Assembly: GCF_020169335.1 (NCBI RefSeq)
Contig: NZ_JAIEZN010000002.1
Span: forward strand, 992,001 to 1,056,000
Length of the DNA stretch: 64,000 nt
Origin: Devosia aquimaris
GTDB lineage: Bacteria; Pseudomonadota; Alphaproteobacteria; Rhizobiales; Devosiaceae
Direction: 5' to 3'
Shown: one piece after another, positions 20,403-28,547 of the stretch
How the letters are laid out: each line of letters opens with the position of its first letter
Position numbering within the stretch: the stretch's first letter is position 1
Translations under genes and position numbers: made by a program
The notes under the pieces: generated by a model
Database searches by the model: none
What the model was told of the DNA's origin: nothing
Seen by the model: only the letters and a program-made list of their open reading frames with translations

Positions 20403-20896
20403 TGGACGCTGCACTGGATTTTGAAAGCAATGACGTTGGCAATCTGGGCAATCCCGATGCCATGGCGCCCACGGCCTCTGCCAACCAGTTCGTGACCTTC
20501 ACCTGCGGCGACAAGTCCTACGGTATCGACATCATGGCCGTGCGCGAGATCCGCAGCGGCTCCACCACCACCGAGCTGCCCAATCAGCCCTATGGTGCCA
20601 AGGGCGTGCTCGATATTCGCGGCAGCATCATCCAGGTCTACGATCTGGCCACCATGCTGGGCGTCGGTGGCGGCTATGGCGAAACCAGCGCCAGCCAGGT
20701 TGTGCTGGTGGTCTCGCTGCCCGGTAGCGATGTCGGCCTGCTGGTCGATGCCGTGTCCGATATCATCTTTGCCGAAGGCGCTGATTGCCAGCCCGTGCCG
20801 CGCGGCGGCCGTGGCGAAGTGGTGGGTGGCCTTATCCGCAATGAAGATCGCCTGATCGCCATTCTCAACCTGGCCGCGCTCTTCCCCGACAACTAA
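20402..20896 (+). CDS. cheW: Chemotaxis coupling protein CheW
   Basis: Scaffold of 164 aa that links chemoreceptors to the CheA kinase. It begins in the TGATG overlap with the chemoreceptor gene. The CheW fold is recognisable from FVTFTCGDKSYGIDIMAVREI, the RGSIIQVYDLA strand and VVLVVSLPGSDVGLLVDAVSDI. There is a non-conserved N-terminal extension of about 28 residues. No cheA, cheY, cheR or cheB lies nearby, so the pair must feed a kinase encoded elsewhere. A dedicated CheW for one soluble receptor would be unusual but is suggested by the coupling. Confidence 0.95.
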   Translation: MDAALDFESNDVGNLGNPDAMAPTASANQFVTFTCGDKSYGIDIMAVREIRSGSTTTELPNQPYGAKGVLDIRGSIIQVYDLATMLGVGGGYGETSASQVVLVVSLPGSDVGLLVDAVSDIIFAEGADCQPVPRGGRGEVVGGLIRNEDRLIAILNLAALFPDN

Positions 20897-20903
20897 CCGC
20901 AAC

Positions 20904-20954
20904 GGCGCGCCGCGCAAACCAGCATCCTTGGGGATGCACTTGCGGCGCGGCGCC
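20904..20954. terminator. Long imperfect hairpin after cheW
   Basis: An outer G/C-rich arm starting at 20904 pairs imperfectly with the arm ending at 20954, and an inner perfect stem GCATCC-TTGG-GGATGC lies at 20922-20937. It begins eight bases after the cheW stop. No T-run follows, so its role as terminator is probable but not certain. Confidence 0.55.
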
Positions 20955-21012
20955 TTCCTGATCCAGACTGCTCCCTGTCGGCCGCGCCTCCCCGTGGCCC
21001 GGAGCTCATGTC

Positions 21013-21618
21013 ATGGTCACTCGCGGATTCACCGGCCGCCCTCGCAATACCGAGCCGACGGATCGTATTCCACCAGGCCAGCATCTGGTTGACTATTTCC
21101 CCGTGCTGTCGGCCGGTCCCACGCCCCACATCACCCCCGAGAAATGGCGCTTCACGCTCAAGATCGGGCCGCGCCCGGTCAAGACCTGGACCTGGGATGA
21201 GTTCAACGCCCTGCCCATGACCAAAATGGTGCGCGACATTCACTGCGTCACCACCTGGTCCATGCTCGACAGCCAGTGGGAAGGCGTCTTGATCGACGAC
21301 ATCCTGGCCGATGCCTATATCGAGCCGCCCACGCCCTTCACGCTCGCCCACAGCTTTGACGGCTATTCCACCAATGTGCCGACCGCCGACCTCGTCACCG
21401 GCAAGGCCATGGTGGCGCTCAAATACGCCGGCAAGCCGCTCGAGCGCGACCATGGCGGCCCGGCGCGTCTCCTGGTGCCGCATCTCTATTTCTGGAAATC
21501 GGCCAAGTGGATCAATGGCCTGCAGTTCACCGAGCGCGACGAGGCCGGCTTCTGGGAATTGCGCGGCTATCACATCTATGGCGATCCCTGGCGCGAGCAG
21601 CGCTACACCCATGACTGA
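21013..21618 (+). CDS. Sulfite-oxidase-like molybdopterin oxidoreductase (cytoplasmic)
   Basis: Small molybdenum-cofactor protein of 201 aa consisting almost only of the sulfite-oxidase molybdopterin domain. The molybdenum-ligating Cys is about C78 in DIHCVTTW, followed by WEGVLIDDIL and HSFDGYSTNVP, all typical of the YedY/SorA-like fold. It lacks a signal peptide and the dimerisation domain of true sulfite oxidases, so the substrate is unknown. GGAGCTCATGTC precedes the ATG. Its stop lies inside the start of the following reductase gene, suggesting a two-component enzyme in which the reductase supplies or withdraws electrons. Confidence 0.88.
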   Translation: MVTRGFTGRPRNTEPTDRIPPGQHLVDYFPVLSAGPTPHITPEKWRFTLKIGPRPVKTWTWDEFNALPMTKMVRDIHCVTTWSMLDSQWEGVLIDDILADAYIEPPTPFTLAHSFDGYSTNVPTADLVTGKAMVALKYAGKPLERDHGGPARLLVPHLYFWKSAKWINGLQFTERDEAGFWELRGYHIYGDPWREQRYTHD

Positions 21619-22348
21619 TGCCGATACCGGCTGGCAGACCGCCCGCATCGCGGCCATCGTGCCGCAGACAGCCGAGATCACCAGCTTCTTCTTCACGCTG
21701 GAGCGCCCCTTTCGCCACCGGGCCGGCCAGCATGTCGATCTGCGCCTGACCGCGCCCGACGCCTATCAGGCGATGCGTAGCTATTCCATCGCCTCGGCGC
21801 CCGACGACGGCAGCACCATCGAGCTGTCCATCGAGCGCATTGCCATCGGCGAGGTTTCGCCATTCTTCCACGAGGTCGCCGCAGTGGGGGATGATATCGA
21901 GCTGCGCGGCCCGCTGGGCGGCCATTTCGTCTGGCGCCCCACCGACGCCGGCCCGTTGCTGCTGCTCGGCGGCGGTTCCGGCCTTGTGCCGCTGATGGCC
22001 ATGCTGCGCCAGCGGCGGCAACAGGGTGTTGCCACGCCCACCCTGCTGCTGCAGGCCAGCCGCAGCTGGGACGATGTGCTCTATCGCGACGAACTGCTGG
22101 CCGATGCCGCCCGGCCCGATGGCCCGCTGTTGCGCTTTGCGCTCAGCCGCAGTGCGCCTCTGCGCCCCGAGGATTATGGCCGCCGCATCGATGCCGCCAT
22201 GCTGAGCGAGGCGCTGGCACTGCTGCCCGCGCCGCCGGCCATGAGCTTCATCTGCGGCAGCAATGGCTTCGTCAACACCGCCGCCGATGCCCTGGTCGCC
22301 CTGGGCGTCCCGGCCGACACGATCCGCACTGAGCGCTACGGCGGCTGA
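21611..22348 (+). CDS. FAD/NAD(P)-binding ferredoxin-reductase-like protein
   Basis: Flavin reductase of 245 aa from the ATG at 21611, which overlaps the molybdoprotein gene by eight bases. An upstream reading in the same frame lies wholly inside that gene and is rejected. The FAD-binding motif is RSYSIAS, the phosphate loop GPLGGHFVW, the NAD(P) motif LLGGGSGLVPLMAML, and the C-terminal FICGSNGFV. It lacks a 2Fe-2S domain, so electrons pass directly between NAD(P)H, FAD and a partner. The overlap strongly implies that the partner is the sulfite-oxidase-like protein. Confidence 0.9.
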   Translation: MTDADTGWQTARIAAIVPQTAEITSFFFTLERPFRHRAGQHVDLRLTAPDAYQAMRSYSIASAPDDGSTIELSIERIAIGEVSPFFHEVAAVGDDIELRGPLGGHFVWRPTDAGPLLLLGGGSGLVPLMAMLRQRRQQGVATPTLLLQASRSWDDVLYRDELLADAARPDGPLLRFALSRSAPLRPEDYGRRIDAAMLSEALALLPAPPAMSFICGSNGFVNTAADALVALGVPADTIRTERYGG

Positions 22349-22506
22349 TCTGGCTGACCTGCCGCATCTCCCGATCAATCCGCGGCGTGTGTTCAGAAAT
22401 CGACAACAATCCGTTGTCCGCGCCTCTGCTTCTGTTGTGCAGGCGCTTCCCCCATCTTGAGGGCAAGCAAACACACGGTCCCTGTGACCGGCATCAGGAG
22501 ATTGCC

Positions 22507-23436
22507 ATGCTCAACCAGATCAACGGCCTGCACCACGTCACGTCGATGGCTGCAGATGCGGCGGTCAACAACGACTTTTTCACCAACACCCTCGGCCTGC
22601 GCCGGGTGAAGAAGACCGTCAATTTCGACGAGCCCAGCGTCTATCACCTCTACTATGGGGATGAGGTCGGCTCGCCCGGTTCGGTGATGACCTATTTCCC
22701 CTTCCCCCACATCGCCCGCGGCCGCTTCGGCACCGGCGAGGTCGGCACCACCGTGTTCTCCGTCCCCAAGGGCAGCCTGGGCTTCTGGGCCGAGCGGTTG
22801 GAGGCTCAGGGCGTCACCGGTGTCGGCCGCGACGAAAGCTTCGGCCAGCAGCGGCTGACCTTCCGCGGCCCCGATGGCGATTTCTTCGCCCTGGTCGAGA
22901 CCGAGGATGATGGTCGCGCCGCCTTCGTGGGCAATGGCATTGCCAGCGCCGAGGGCATCCGTGGCTTCCATTCGGCCTCGCTGCGCCTGCGCGACAGCGG
23001 CGCCACCGAGGAACTCCTGGGCTTTATGGGCTATCAGCCCGTCGACACCCATGAGGGCATCAAGCGGCTGGCGATTCCCGGCGGCAATGGCGCCGATTTC
23101 ATCGATATCGAGACCATTCCCGATCTCGGCCGTGGCCAGCTCGGCGCCGGCTCGGTGCATCATATCGCCTTCTCGGTGAAGGATCGGGCTGCCCAGCTGG
23201 CGGTGCGCAATGCCCTGCTCGACACCGGCTATCAGGTGACCCCGGTCATCGACCGCGACTACTTCTGGGCCATCTACTTCCGCACCCCCGGCGGCGTGCT
23301 GTTCGAGATCGCCACCGACGAGCCCGGCTTTGATCGCGACGAGGATACCGCGCACCTGGGCCAGGCGCTCAAGCTGCCGACCCAGCATGAGCATCTGCGT
23401 GGCCGGCTCGAAGCCAGCCTCCAGCCTTTGGCCTGA
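22507..23436 (+). CDS. VOC-family ring-cleaving dioxygenase (MhqO-like)
   Basis: Protein of 309 aa with two vicinal-oxygen-chelate domains. The ATG at 22507 follows AGGAG by seven bases. INGLHHVTSM begins the first domain, and GSVHHIAFSV and GVLFEIATDEPG carry the other metal-ligand His and Glu expected of an iron- or manganese-dependent extradiol-type enzyme. In Bacillus, MhqO-type proteins are linked to hydroquinone detoxification, so quinone or catechol turnover is possible. It is monocistronic here, between the reductase pair and the guanidine operon, with an R1 repeat after it. Confidence 0.85.
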   Translation: MLNQINGLHHVTSMAADAAVNNDFFTNTLGLRRVKKTVNFDEPSVYHLYYGDEVGSPGSVMTYFPFPHIARGRFGTGEVGTTVFSVPKGSLGFWAERLEAQGVTGVGRDESFGQQRLTFRGPDGDFFALVETEDDGRAAFVGNGIASAEGIRGFHSASLRLRDSGATEELLGFMGYQPVDTHEGIKRLAIPGGNGADFIDIETIPDLGRGQLGAGSVHHIAFSVKDRAAQLAVRNALLDTGYQVTPVIDRDYFWAIYFRTPGGVLFEIATDEPGFDRDEDTAHLGQALKLPTQHEHLRGRLEASLQPLA

Positions 23437-23477
23437 AGCAACGCAAAGGCGGGGTCATCCCCAATGCCGCCGCCCTT

Positions 23478-23516
23478 GCCCTCCCTCCCCCTTGAGGGGA
23501 GGGCCGGGGAGGGGGG
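23478..23516. repeat. Dispersed G/C-rich palindrome, family R1
   Basis: CCCTCCCC (23483-23490), a five-base loop and GGGGAGGG (23496-23503) form the same perfect stem found at 10539-10559 and 53264-53284. It is located between two convergent genes, where it may also stop transcription. Confidence 0.8.
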
Positions 23517-23551
23517 CTTTCAGTGGCCACGTCCTCCCGCGACCCTGCTGC

Positions 23552-26500
23552 TCAGCCCCCCTCCAACACCAGGATCACATCGCCGGTCCGCACATTGCGG
23601 CCCGGTCCGGCCCTCACCTCGCGCACCACGCCGGCCGCCTGTGCCGAGACGGTGATTTCCATCTTCATCGATTCAATGATCGCCACCGCATCGCCCTCGG
23701 CCACGCTGTCGCCCGGCGCCACCAGGATCTTCCAGATATTGCCCGGCACGCTGCTGGCCGCGCCAAAGCAGCCCGGCGGCATGTCGCCTTCCACCGCCTG
23801 ATTGCCGGCATCATCGGCCACAAAGCTATCCAGCCCCTCGGCAGCCCAGCGACTGCGCTCGGCCTCAAAGGCCGCCTGCTGCCCCGCCTTGAACGCGGCA
23901 ATGCTCTCCGCCTCGCGCTTGAGCGTCGCGGCATAGTCGGCATAGGAGAACTCGGTCTCCTCGATGCGGATCGGATAGGCGCCATGCGGAAACGCTGCCC
24001 GCGCCTCGGCCAGTTCCGCCGGGCTCACCGGAAAGAAGCGGATCTGGTCGAAATAGTTGAGCAGCCAGGGCTTGCCCGGCGCAAAGGCCGGCGTGCTGCG
24101 CCAGGTGTTCCACACCTGGATGGTGCGCCCGAACAGTTGATAGCCGCCCGGTCCCTCCATGCCATAGATGCACATATAGGCGCCGCCGATGCCCACCGCA
24201 TTCTCCGGCGTCCAGGTCCGCGCCGGATTATACTTGGTGGTCACCAGCCGGTGGCGCGGATCGATCGGCGTCGCCACCGGCGCGCCGAGATAGACGTCGC
24301 CCAACCCCAGCACCAGATAGCTGGCATCAAAGATGGTCTGCCGCACCGCTTCGATGCTTTCGAGCCCGTTGATGCGGCGAATGAACTCGATATTGTCCGG
24401 GCACCAGGGCGCATTGGGACGCACCAGCTCCTGATATTTGCGCATCGCCAGCTGGATGTCGGGGTCGTTCCACGACAGCGGCAGATGCACGATGCGGCTG
24501 GGCACCACCACATCCTCCGCCGCCGGCAGCCCGGCCTCAATCTCCCCCAGCACGGCCAGCAACCGCCGCCGGCTCAGCTTGCCGCTGTCGTAATGCACCT
24601 GCAGCGAGCGGATGCCGGGGGTGAGGTCGATAATGCCCTCGAGCGGCGCCGCCTCCAGTGCCTGCATCAGCAGATGCACCCGCAGCCGCAACGCAATATC
24701 GAGCGCCATCGGGCCATATTCGACCAAGAGATTATCGTCGCCCTGGCGGCGATAAACCACCTCCACCGGCCCATCGCTGCGCTGGCCCACAATCGCCGCG
24801 CCGCCGCTCGCCAGCGCCGGGCCCGCGATGGGGTCGTCCGGCCGCGCCACCGGGTGGAAGGCAATGGTATCGCCGGGCTTGAACTGGCCCATCTTCCACT
24901 GCTCGTCCGCCGCGATCACCGCCGGGCAGACAAAGCCGCCCAGGCTCGGCCCATCCGGCCCCAGGATGATCGGCATGTCGCCGGTGAAGTCGATGGCGCC
25001 GATGGCATAGGCATTGTCATGCAGGTTCGATGGATGCAGCCCCGCCTCGCCACCATCGCGCCGCGCCCATTTCGGCGCCGGCCCGATCAGCCGCACGCCC
25101 GTGCGGGCGCTGTTGAAATGCACCTCATAGTGCGTCGAGAACAGCGTCTCGATATCCTCGTCGAGGAAAAAGTCCGGCGCGCCATGCGGGCCATAGACCA
25201 CCCCTACGTCCCAGTGCCGGCTCAGCGGCGCCGGCGCTTCGGCCGCCCGCACATCGCTCTGCGCGGCCCGCGCCAGATGCAGCACTTCGCCGGCCTTGAG
25301 CGCCCCGGTGGCATGGCCGCCGAATTGCCCCAGCCCAAAACTGGCCCGCGAGCCCAGCGTCACCGGCGCGTCAAACCCACCAGCCACCGCGAGATAGGCC
25401 CGCTGCCCGGCACCATCCACGGCCCCGATGCGCAACACCTGTCCAGCGGCAATGGCAAAGGCCGCGCCATGCGCCACCGGCGCACCATCGAGCGTCATCG
25501 GCATGGTCGCGCCAGCCAGCGCCACGGTCGCGGGCGCATGGAAGCGCAGGCTCGGCCCGGCCACGGTCAGTTCCAGCGCAGCGGCGGTGTCACCATTGCC
25601 CACCAGCCGATTGGCATGGGCAAAGCTGCGCGCATCCATCGGCCCGCTCGGCGGCACGCCCACATGCCACAGGCCCAGCCGTCCCGGCAGTTCCTGCAGG
25701 CTCGATTGCGCCCCTGGGGTCAGCACCTCCACCACATCGGGCACAAAGGCAAAATCGCGCAGCGCCGTCGTTGCCACTCTGCCGCTGGCAAACAGATCCG
25801 ATGCGGCAATGGCCCGCAGATAGCTCAGATTGGTCTCGATCCCGGCGACGCGCGTCTCGGCCAGCGCCTGGCGCAGGGCGGCAATCGCCGCGGGCCGGTC
25901 GGGGGCCGAGACGATGATCTTGGCCAGCATCGGGTCATAGAAGCTGGTGACCTCCGTGCCGGTGGCAATCCAGCCATCAATGCGCGCCGTCTCTGGGAAA
26001 TGCACCTCGGTCAGTCGCCCGGCGCTGGGCTGAAAATTGGCATGCGGGATTTCGGCATAGAGCCGCACTTCGATGGCCGCGCCCTTGGGCGTCAGCACCC
26101 CGGCTGCGCCGATCACATCCTCGCCTGCCGCCTGGCGGATCATCCATTCGACGAGGTCAATGCCGAACACCGCCTCGGTCACCGGATGCTCCACCTGCAG
26201 CCGCGTGTTCACCTCAAGGAAATAGAAGTCCGCCCGCACCGGGTCATAGATGAACTCCACCGTGCCGGCCGAGGCATAATTGACGGCCTTGCCCAGATCG
26301 GTTGCCGCCTTGTGCAGCCTTGCCCGGGTGTCGTCACTCAGGCCCGGGGCCGGGGTCTCTTCCACCACCTTCTGGTTGCGCCGCTGCAGCGAGCAGTCGC
26401 GTTCGCCCAGCGCAATCACCTGGCCCTGGCCATCGCCAAAGATCTGCACTTCCACATGCCGGGCATCGCTGACGAAGCGTTCGACATAGACGCGCGCATC

Positions 26501-27076
26501 GCCAAAGCTCGCCGTGGCCGTGCGCTGCACGCTGGCAAAGGCCGACTCCAGCGCCTGGGCGTCGGCACACAGCGACATGCCGATGCCGCCGCCGCCCGCC
26601 GTGCTCTTGAGCATCACCGGATAGCCAATGGCCTCGGCCGCCGCCAATGCCGCGGCGCTGTCACCGAGCAGCCCACTGCCGGGCAGCAGCGGCACGCCGC
26701 TGCTCTGCGCCAGTTCGCGCGCCGTATGCTTGAGCCCGAAGGCCGCGATATTGGCCGCCGTCGGCCCGATGAACACAATGCCCTCGGCCGCCAGCCGCTC
26801 GGCAAAGCCGATGTTCTCGCTCAAAAAGCCATAGCCGGGATGCACCGCTTCGGCGCCGGTCGCCTTGCAGGCGGCAATCACCGCCTCGACATCGAGATAG
26901 CTCTGGCTGGCTGGCGCTGGCCCCAGCCGCACCGCCTCGTCGGCCAGCGACACAGCGGGGCTGAACCGGTCGGCGTCGGAATAGATGGCCACCGAGGCAA
27001 TGCCCATCCGACGCAGGGTCGTGATGACCCGCACCGCGATCTCGCCGCGGTTGGCAATCAGGATCTTGCTGAACAT
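23552..27076 (-). CDS. Urea/guanidine carboxylase (biotin-dependent), probably guanidine carboxylase
   Basis: Multidomain biotin enzyme of 1174 aa that carboxylates a urea-like substrate at the cost of ATP. Residues 1-450 are biotin carboxylase (ILIANRGEIAVRV, the Gly-rich ATP loop, EVNTRLQVEHPVTE). About 475-780 is a KipA/AHS2-like domain (GLWHVGVPPSGPMDARS). About 800-1010 is KipI/AHS1-like (DDNLLVEYGP). The C-terminus is a biotinyl domain with ESMKMEI (biotin-Lys about K1138). There is no fused allophanate hydrolase. A guanidine-I riboswitch and two DUF1989 proteins in the same operon make guanidine, rather than urea, the likely physiological substrate. It is the last gene of the operon. 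Confidence 0.93.
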   Translation of the reverse strand: MFSKILIANRGEIAVRVITTLRRMGIASVAIYSDADRFSPAVSLADEAVRLGPAPASQSYLDVEAVIAACKATGAEAVHPGYGFLSENIGFAERLAAEGIVFIGPTAANIAAFGLKHTARELAQSSGVPLLPGSGLLGDSAAALAAAEAIGYPVMLKSTAGGGGIGMSLCADAQALESAFASVQRTATASFGDARVYVERFVSDARHVEVQIFGDGQGQVIALGERDCSLQRRNQKVVEETPAPGLSDDTRARLHKAATDLGKAVNYASAGTVEFIYDPVRADFYFLEVNTRLQVEHPVTEAVFGIDLVEWMIRQAAGEDVIGAAGVLTPKGAAIEVRLYAEIPHANFQPSAGRLTEVHFPETARIDGWIATGTEVTSFYDPMLAKIIVSAPDRPAAIAALRQALAETRVAGIETNLSYLRAIAASDLFASGRVATTALRDFAFVPDVVEVLTPGAQSSLQELPGRLGLWHVGVPPSGPMDARSFAHANRLVGNGDTAAALELTVAGPSLRFHAPATVALAGATMPMTLDGAPVAHGAAFAIAAGQVLRIGAVDGAGQRAYLAVAGGFDAPVTLGSRASFGLGQFGGHATGALKAGEVLHLARAAQSDVRAAEAPAPLSRHWDVGVVYGPHGAPDFFLDEDIETLFSTHYEVHFNSARTGVRLIGPAPKWARRDGGEAGLHPSNLHDNAYAIGAIDFTGDMPIILGPDGPSLGGFVCPAVIAADEQWKMGQFKPGDTIAFHPVARPDDPIAGPALASGGAAIVGQRSDGPVEVVYRRQGDDNLLVEYGPMALDIALRLRVHLLMQALEAAPLEGIIDLTPGIRSLQVHYDSGKLSRRRLLAVLGEIEAGLPAAEDVVVPSRIVHLPLSWNDPDIQLAMRKYQELVRPNAPWCPDNIEFIRRINGLESIEAVRQTIFDASYLVLGLGDVYLGAPVATPIDPRHRLVTTKYNPARTWTPENAVGIGGAYMCIYGMEGPGGYQLFGRTIQVWNTWRSTPAFAPGKPWLLNYFDQIRFFPVSPAELAEARAAFPHGAYPIRIEETEFSYADYAATLKREAESIAAFKAGQQAAFEAERSRWAAEGLDSFVADDAGNQAVEGDMPPGCFGAASSVPGNIWKILVAPGDSVAEGDAVAIIESMKMEITVSAQAAGVVREVRAGPGRNVRTGDVILVLEGG

Positions 27077-27117
27077 GGTCTAGATCTCCCCGCCGGGACG
27101 GAGGCTCGACATCGCGC

Positions 27118-27726
27118 TCATACGGCGTCCCCCGAAATCACCACCCTGATCGGCGTGGGGTTGAAGCCATTGCAGGGATTGTTGATCTGCGGGCAGTTCG
27201 AGATCACGCAGAGCACGTCCATCTCGGCCACCATGCTGACACGGTCGCCCGGCGCCGACAGGCCATCGACAATGGTCATCTGCCCGGAGGGAGCGATCGG
27301 CACATTCATGAAGAAGTTGATATTGGGCACGATATCGCGCTTGCCCATGCCGTGCTTGCTGACCTCGAGCAGGAAATTGTCGCGGCAGGCGTGCAGATAC
27401 CGTGTCTCATGGCCAAAGCGCACCGTATTGCTTTCGCACGAACACGCTCCGGCAGACGTATCGTGCCGGCCACAACTGTCGGCGGTCACGGTCAGCATCA
27501 CCCGGCCTTCGTTGGAGACCAGCCTGGTTCCGATCCCGACATAGGCGCTGCCCTGGGTCCGCAGCGTGTCCTGCGAACTATAGCGCTCGGAAAAATCATC
27601 GGCGCGGTAGAACAGCGTATCGACCGCCTGCTGGCCCTCGACATCGATGATGGTGATCGTCTGGCCCTTGCGAACCAGCCCCGACCAGGGCTTTTCGGCG
27701 GGGATGAAGTGTTCGGTCGTCGTCAT
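27118..27726 (-). CDS. DUF1989 protein, urea carboxylase-associated (probable carboxyguanidine deiminase subunit)
   Basis: Protein of 202 aa from the ATG at 27726, which follows GGGGGGAGAA; a GTG 18 bases upstream is less likely. DUF1989 features include GQQAVDTLFYRADDFSERYSS, the Cys/His-containing segment CGRHDTSAGACSCE, and NINFFMNVPIAP. DUF1989 proteins encoded beside guanidine carboxylase have been reported to act as a heteromeric carboxyguanidine deiminase, turning carboxyguanidine into allophanate and ammonia. It lies between the second DUF1989 gene and the carboxylase. Which subunit it represents cannot be fixed here. Confidence 0.87.
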   Translation of the reverse strand: MTTTEHFIPAEKPWSGLVRKGQTITIIDVEGQQAVDTLFYRADDFSERYSSQDTLRTQGSAYVGIGTRLVSNEGRVMLTVTADSCGRHDTSAGACSCESNTVRFGHETRYLHACRDNFLLEVSKHGMGKRDIVPNINFFMNVPIAPSGQMTIVDGLSAPGDRVSMVAEMDVLCVISNCPQINNPCNGFNPTPIRVVISGDAV

Positions 27727-27740
27727 GGCGTTCTCCCCCC

Positions 27741-28544
27741 TCACGCGATCTGCAGGGCATTGTTGGCAAAGCCGCGCACGGCTTCGGCAGTGGCAGTGCG
27801 GCAGAGGTCGTCGGCAGCCACCGGCAGGCGGAAGCGCGTCACGCTCACCGGCTGGGGCGCATAGTCCGGATTGGGGTCGAGCGGATGCGGACAGTTCGAC
27901 AGCGCGATGGTCAGGTCCATTTCTGCGCGCAGATCGATGAAGTCGCCGGGCCTTTGCAAATCGCTCTGCCAGCTGAACTGGCCCGTCTCGTCCACACGCA
28001 CCGGTGCAAACAGCGTCAGCACCGAGCCAATGTCGCGCCGATCCAGCCCCAGCTTGCCCGCCACCAGCACCAGATTGTCCCGCGTGTTCCGCGTCTCACC
28101 GGGGTAGCGCGCATTGCTCGCCGCGGTCGATCCGCCCATCAAGCCATCATGCCCGCTCGACCCCGCCTCGGTGATCGAGACCATCACCCGCCCCATGTCA
28201 CTGAACAGCACCCGGCCGCGCTCGATGGCGGTGGTCCACTGCACCTTGATGGTGTCCGGCAGGTTCAGTCGCTCGCTGGCATCGGCCAGGCTCCAGGCCG
28301 TCAGGGCAACGCTCGACGCGCCCGCGTCCTGGCTGATGCGCAGGCTCTCGCCCGCGCGCAGCCGGCTCCACCAATACCAGCCGCCCGGCACCGTTTCGCG
28401 ATGGATCACGGCATCCTCGGCAATCGGCGCCGGCGGGATGGCGCTGGGGCCGGGCAGGGCGCGCGGCGCATTCTCGAGCCCCTTGCGCTGATGCTCCTCA
28501 TAGCGGGCGCGGTCGGCAGCAATCTGTTGTTCAGTCCGGCTCAT
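27741..28544 (-). CDS. DUF1989 protein, urea carboxylase-associated (larger partner)
   Basis: Partner of the preceding protein, 267 aa. The first 60 residues are a charged, proline-rich extension (MSRTEQQIAADRARYEEHQ). The DUF1989 core then begins (GGWYWWSRLRAGESLRI), with RVMVSITEAGSSGHDGLMGG in place of the Cys-rich segment of the smaller protein. The usual Cys/His cluster is thus largely missing, so this may be the structural rather than catalytic subunit. It sits three bases after the ABC ATPase gene and ends 14 bases before the start of the smaller DUF1989 gene, indicating one transcript. Confidence 0.85.
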   Translation of the reverse strand: MSRTEQQIAADRARYEEHQRKGLENAPRALPGPSAIPPAPIAEDAVIHRETVPGGWYWWSRLRAGESLRISQDAGASSVALTAWSLADASERLNLPDTIKVQWTTAIERGRVLFSDMGRVMVSITEAGSSGHDGLMGGSTAASNARYPGETRNTRDNLVLVAGKLGLDRRDIGSVLTLFAPVRVDETGQFSWQSDLQRPGDFIDLRAEMDLTIALSNCPHPLDPNPDYAPQPVSVTRFRLPVAADDLCRTATAEAVRGFANNALQIA

Positions 28545-28547
28545 GGC

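Noticed and set aside
21013..21618. Calling the molybdoprotein a sulfite oxidase or MsrP
   Set aside because: It lacks the dimerisation domain of sulfite oxidase and the Tat signal of MsrP. Only the cofactor domain is shared.
23330..27544. A 1404-residue plus-strand open frame opposite the carboxylase
   Set aside because: It is very rich in Arg, His, Gln and Ala, matches no family and lies antisense to a clearly identified biotin enzyme. Long antisense frames are expected at this G+C content.
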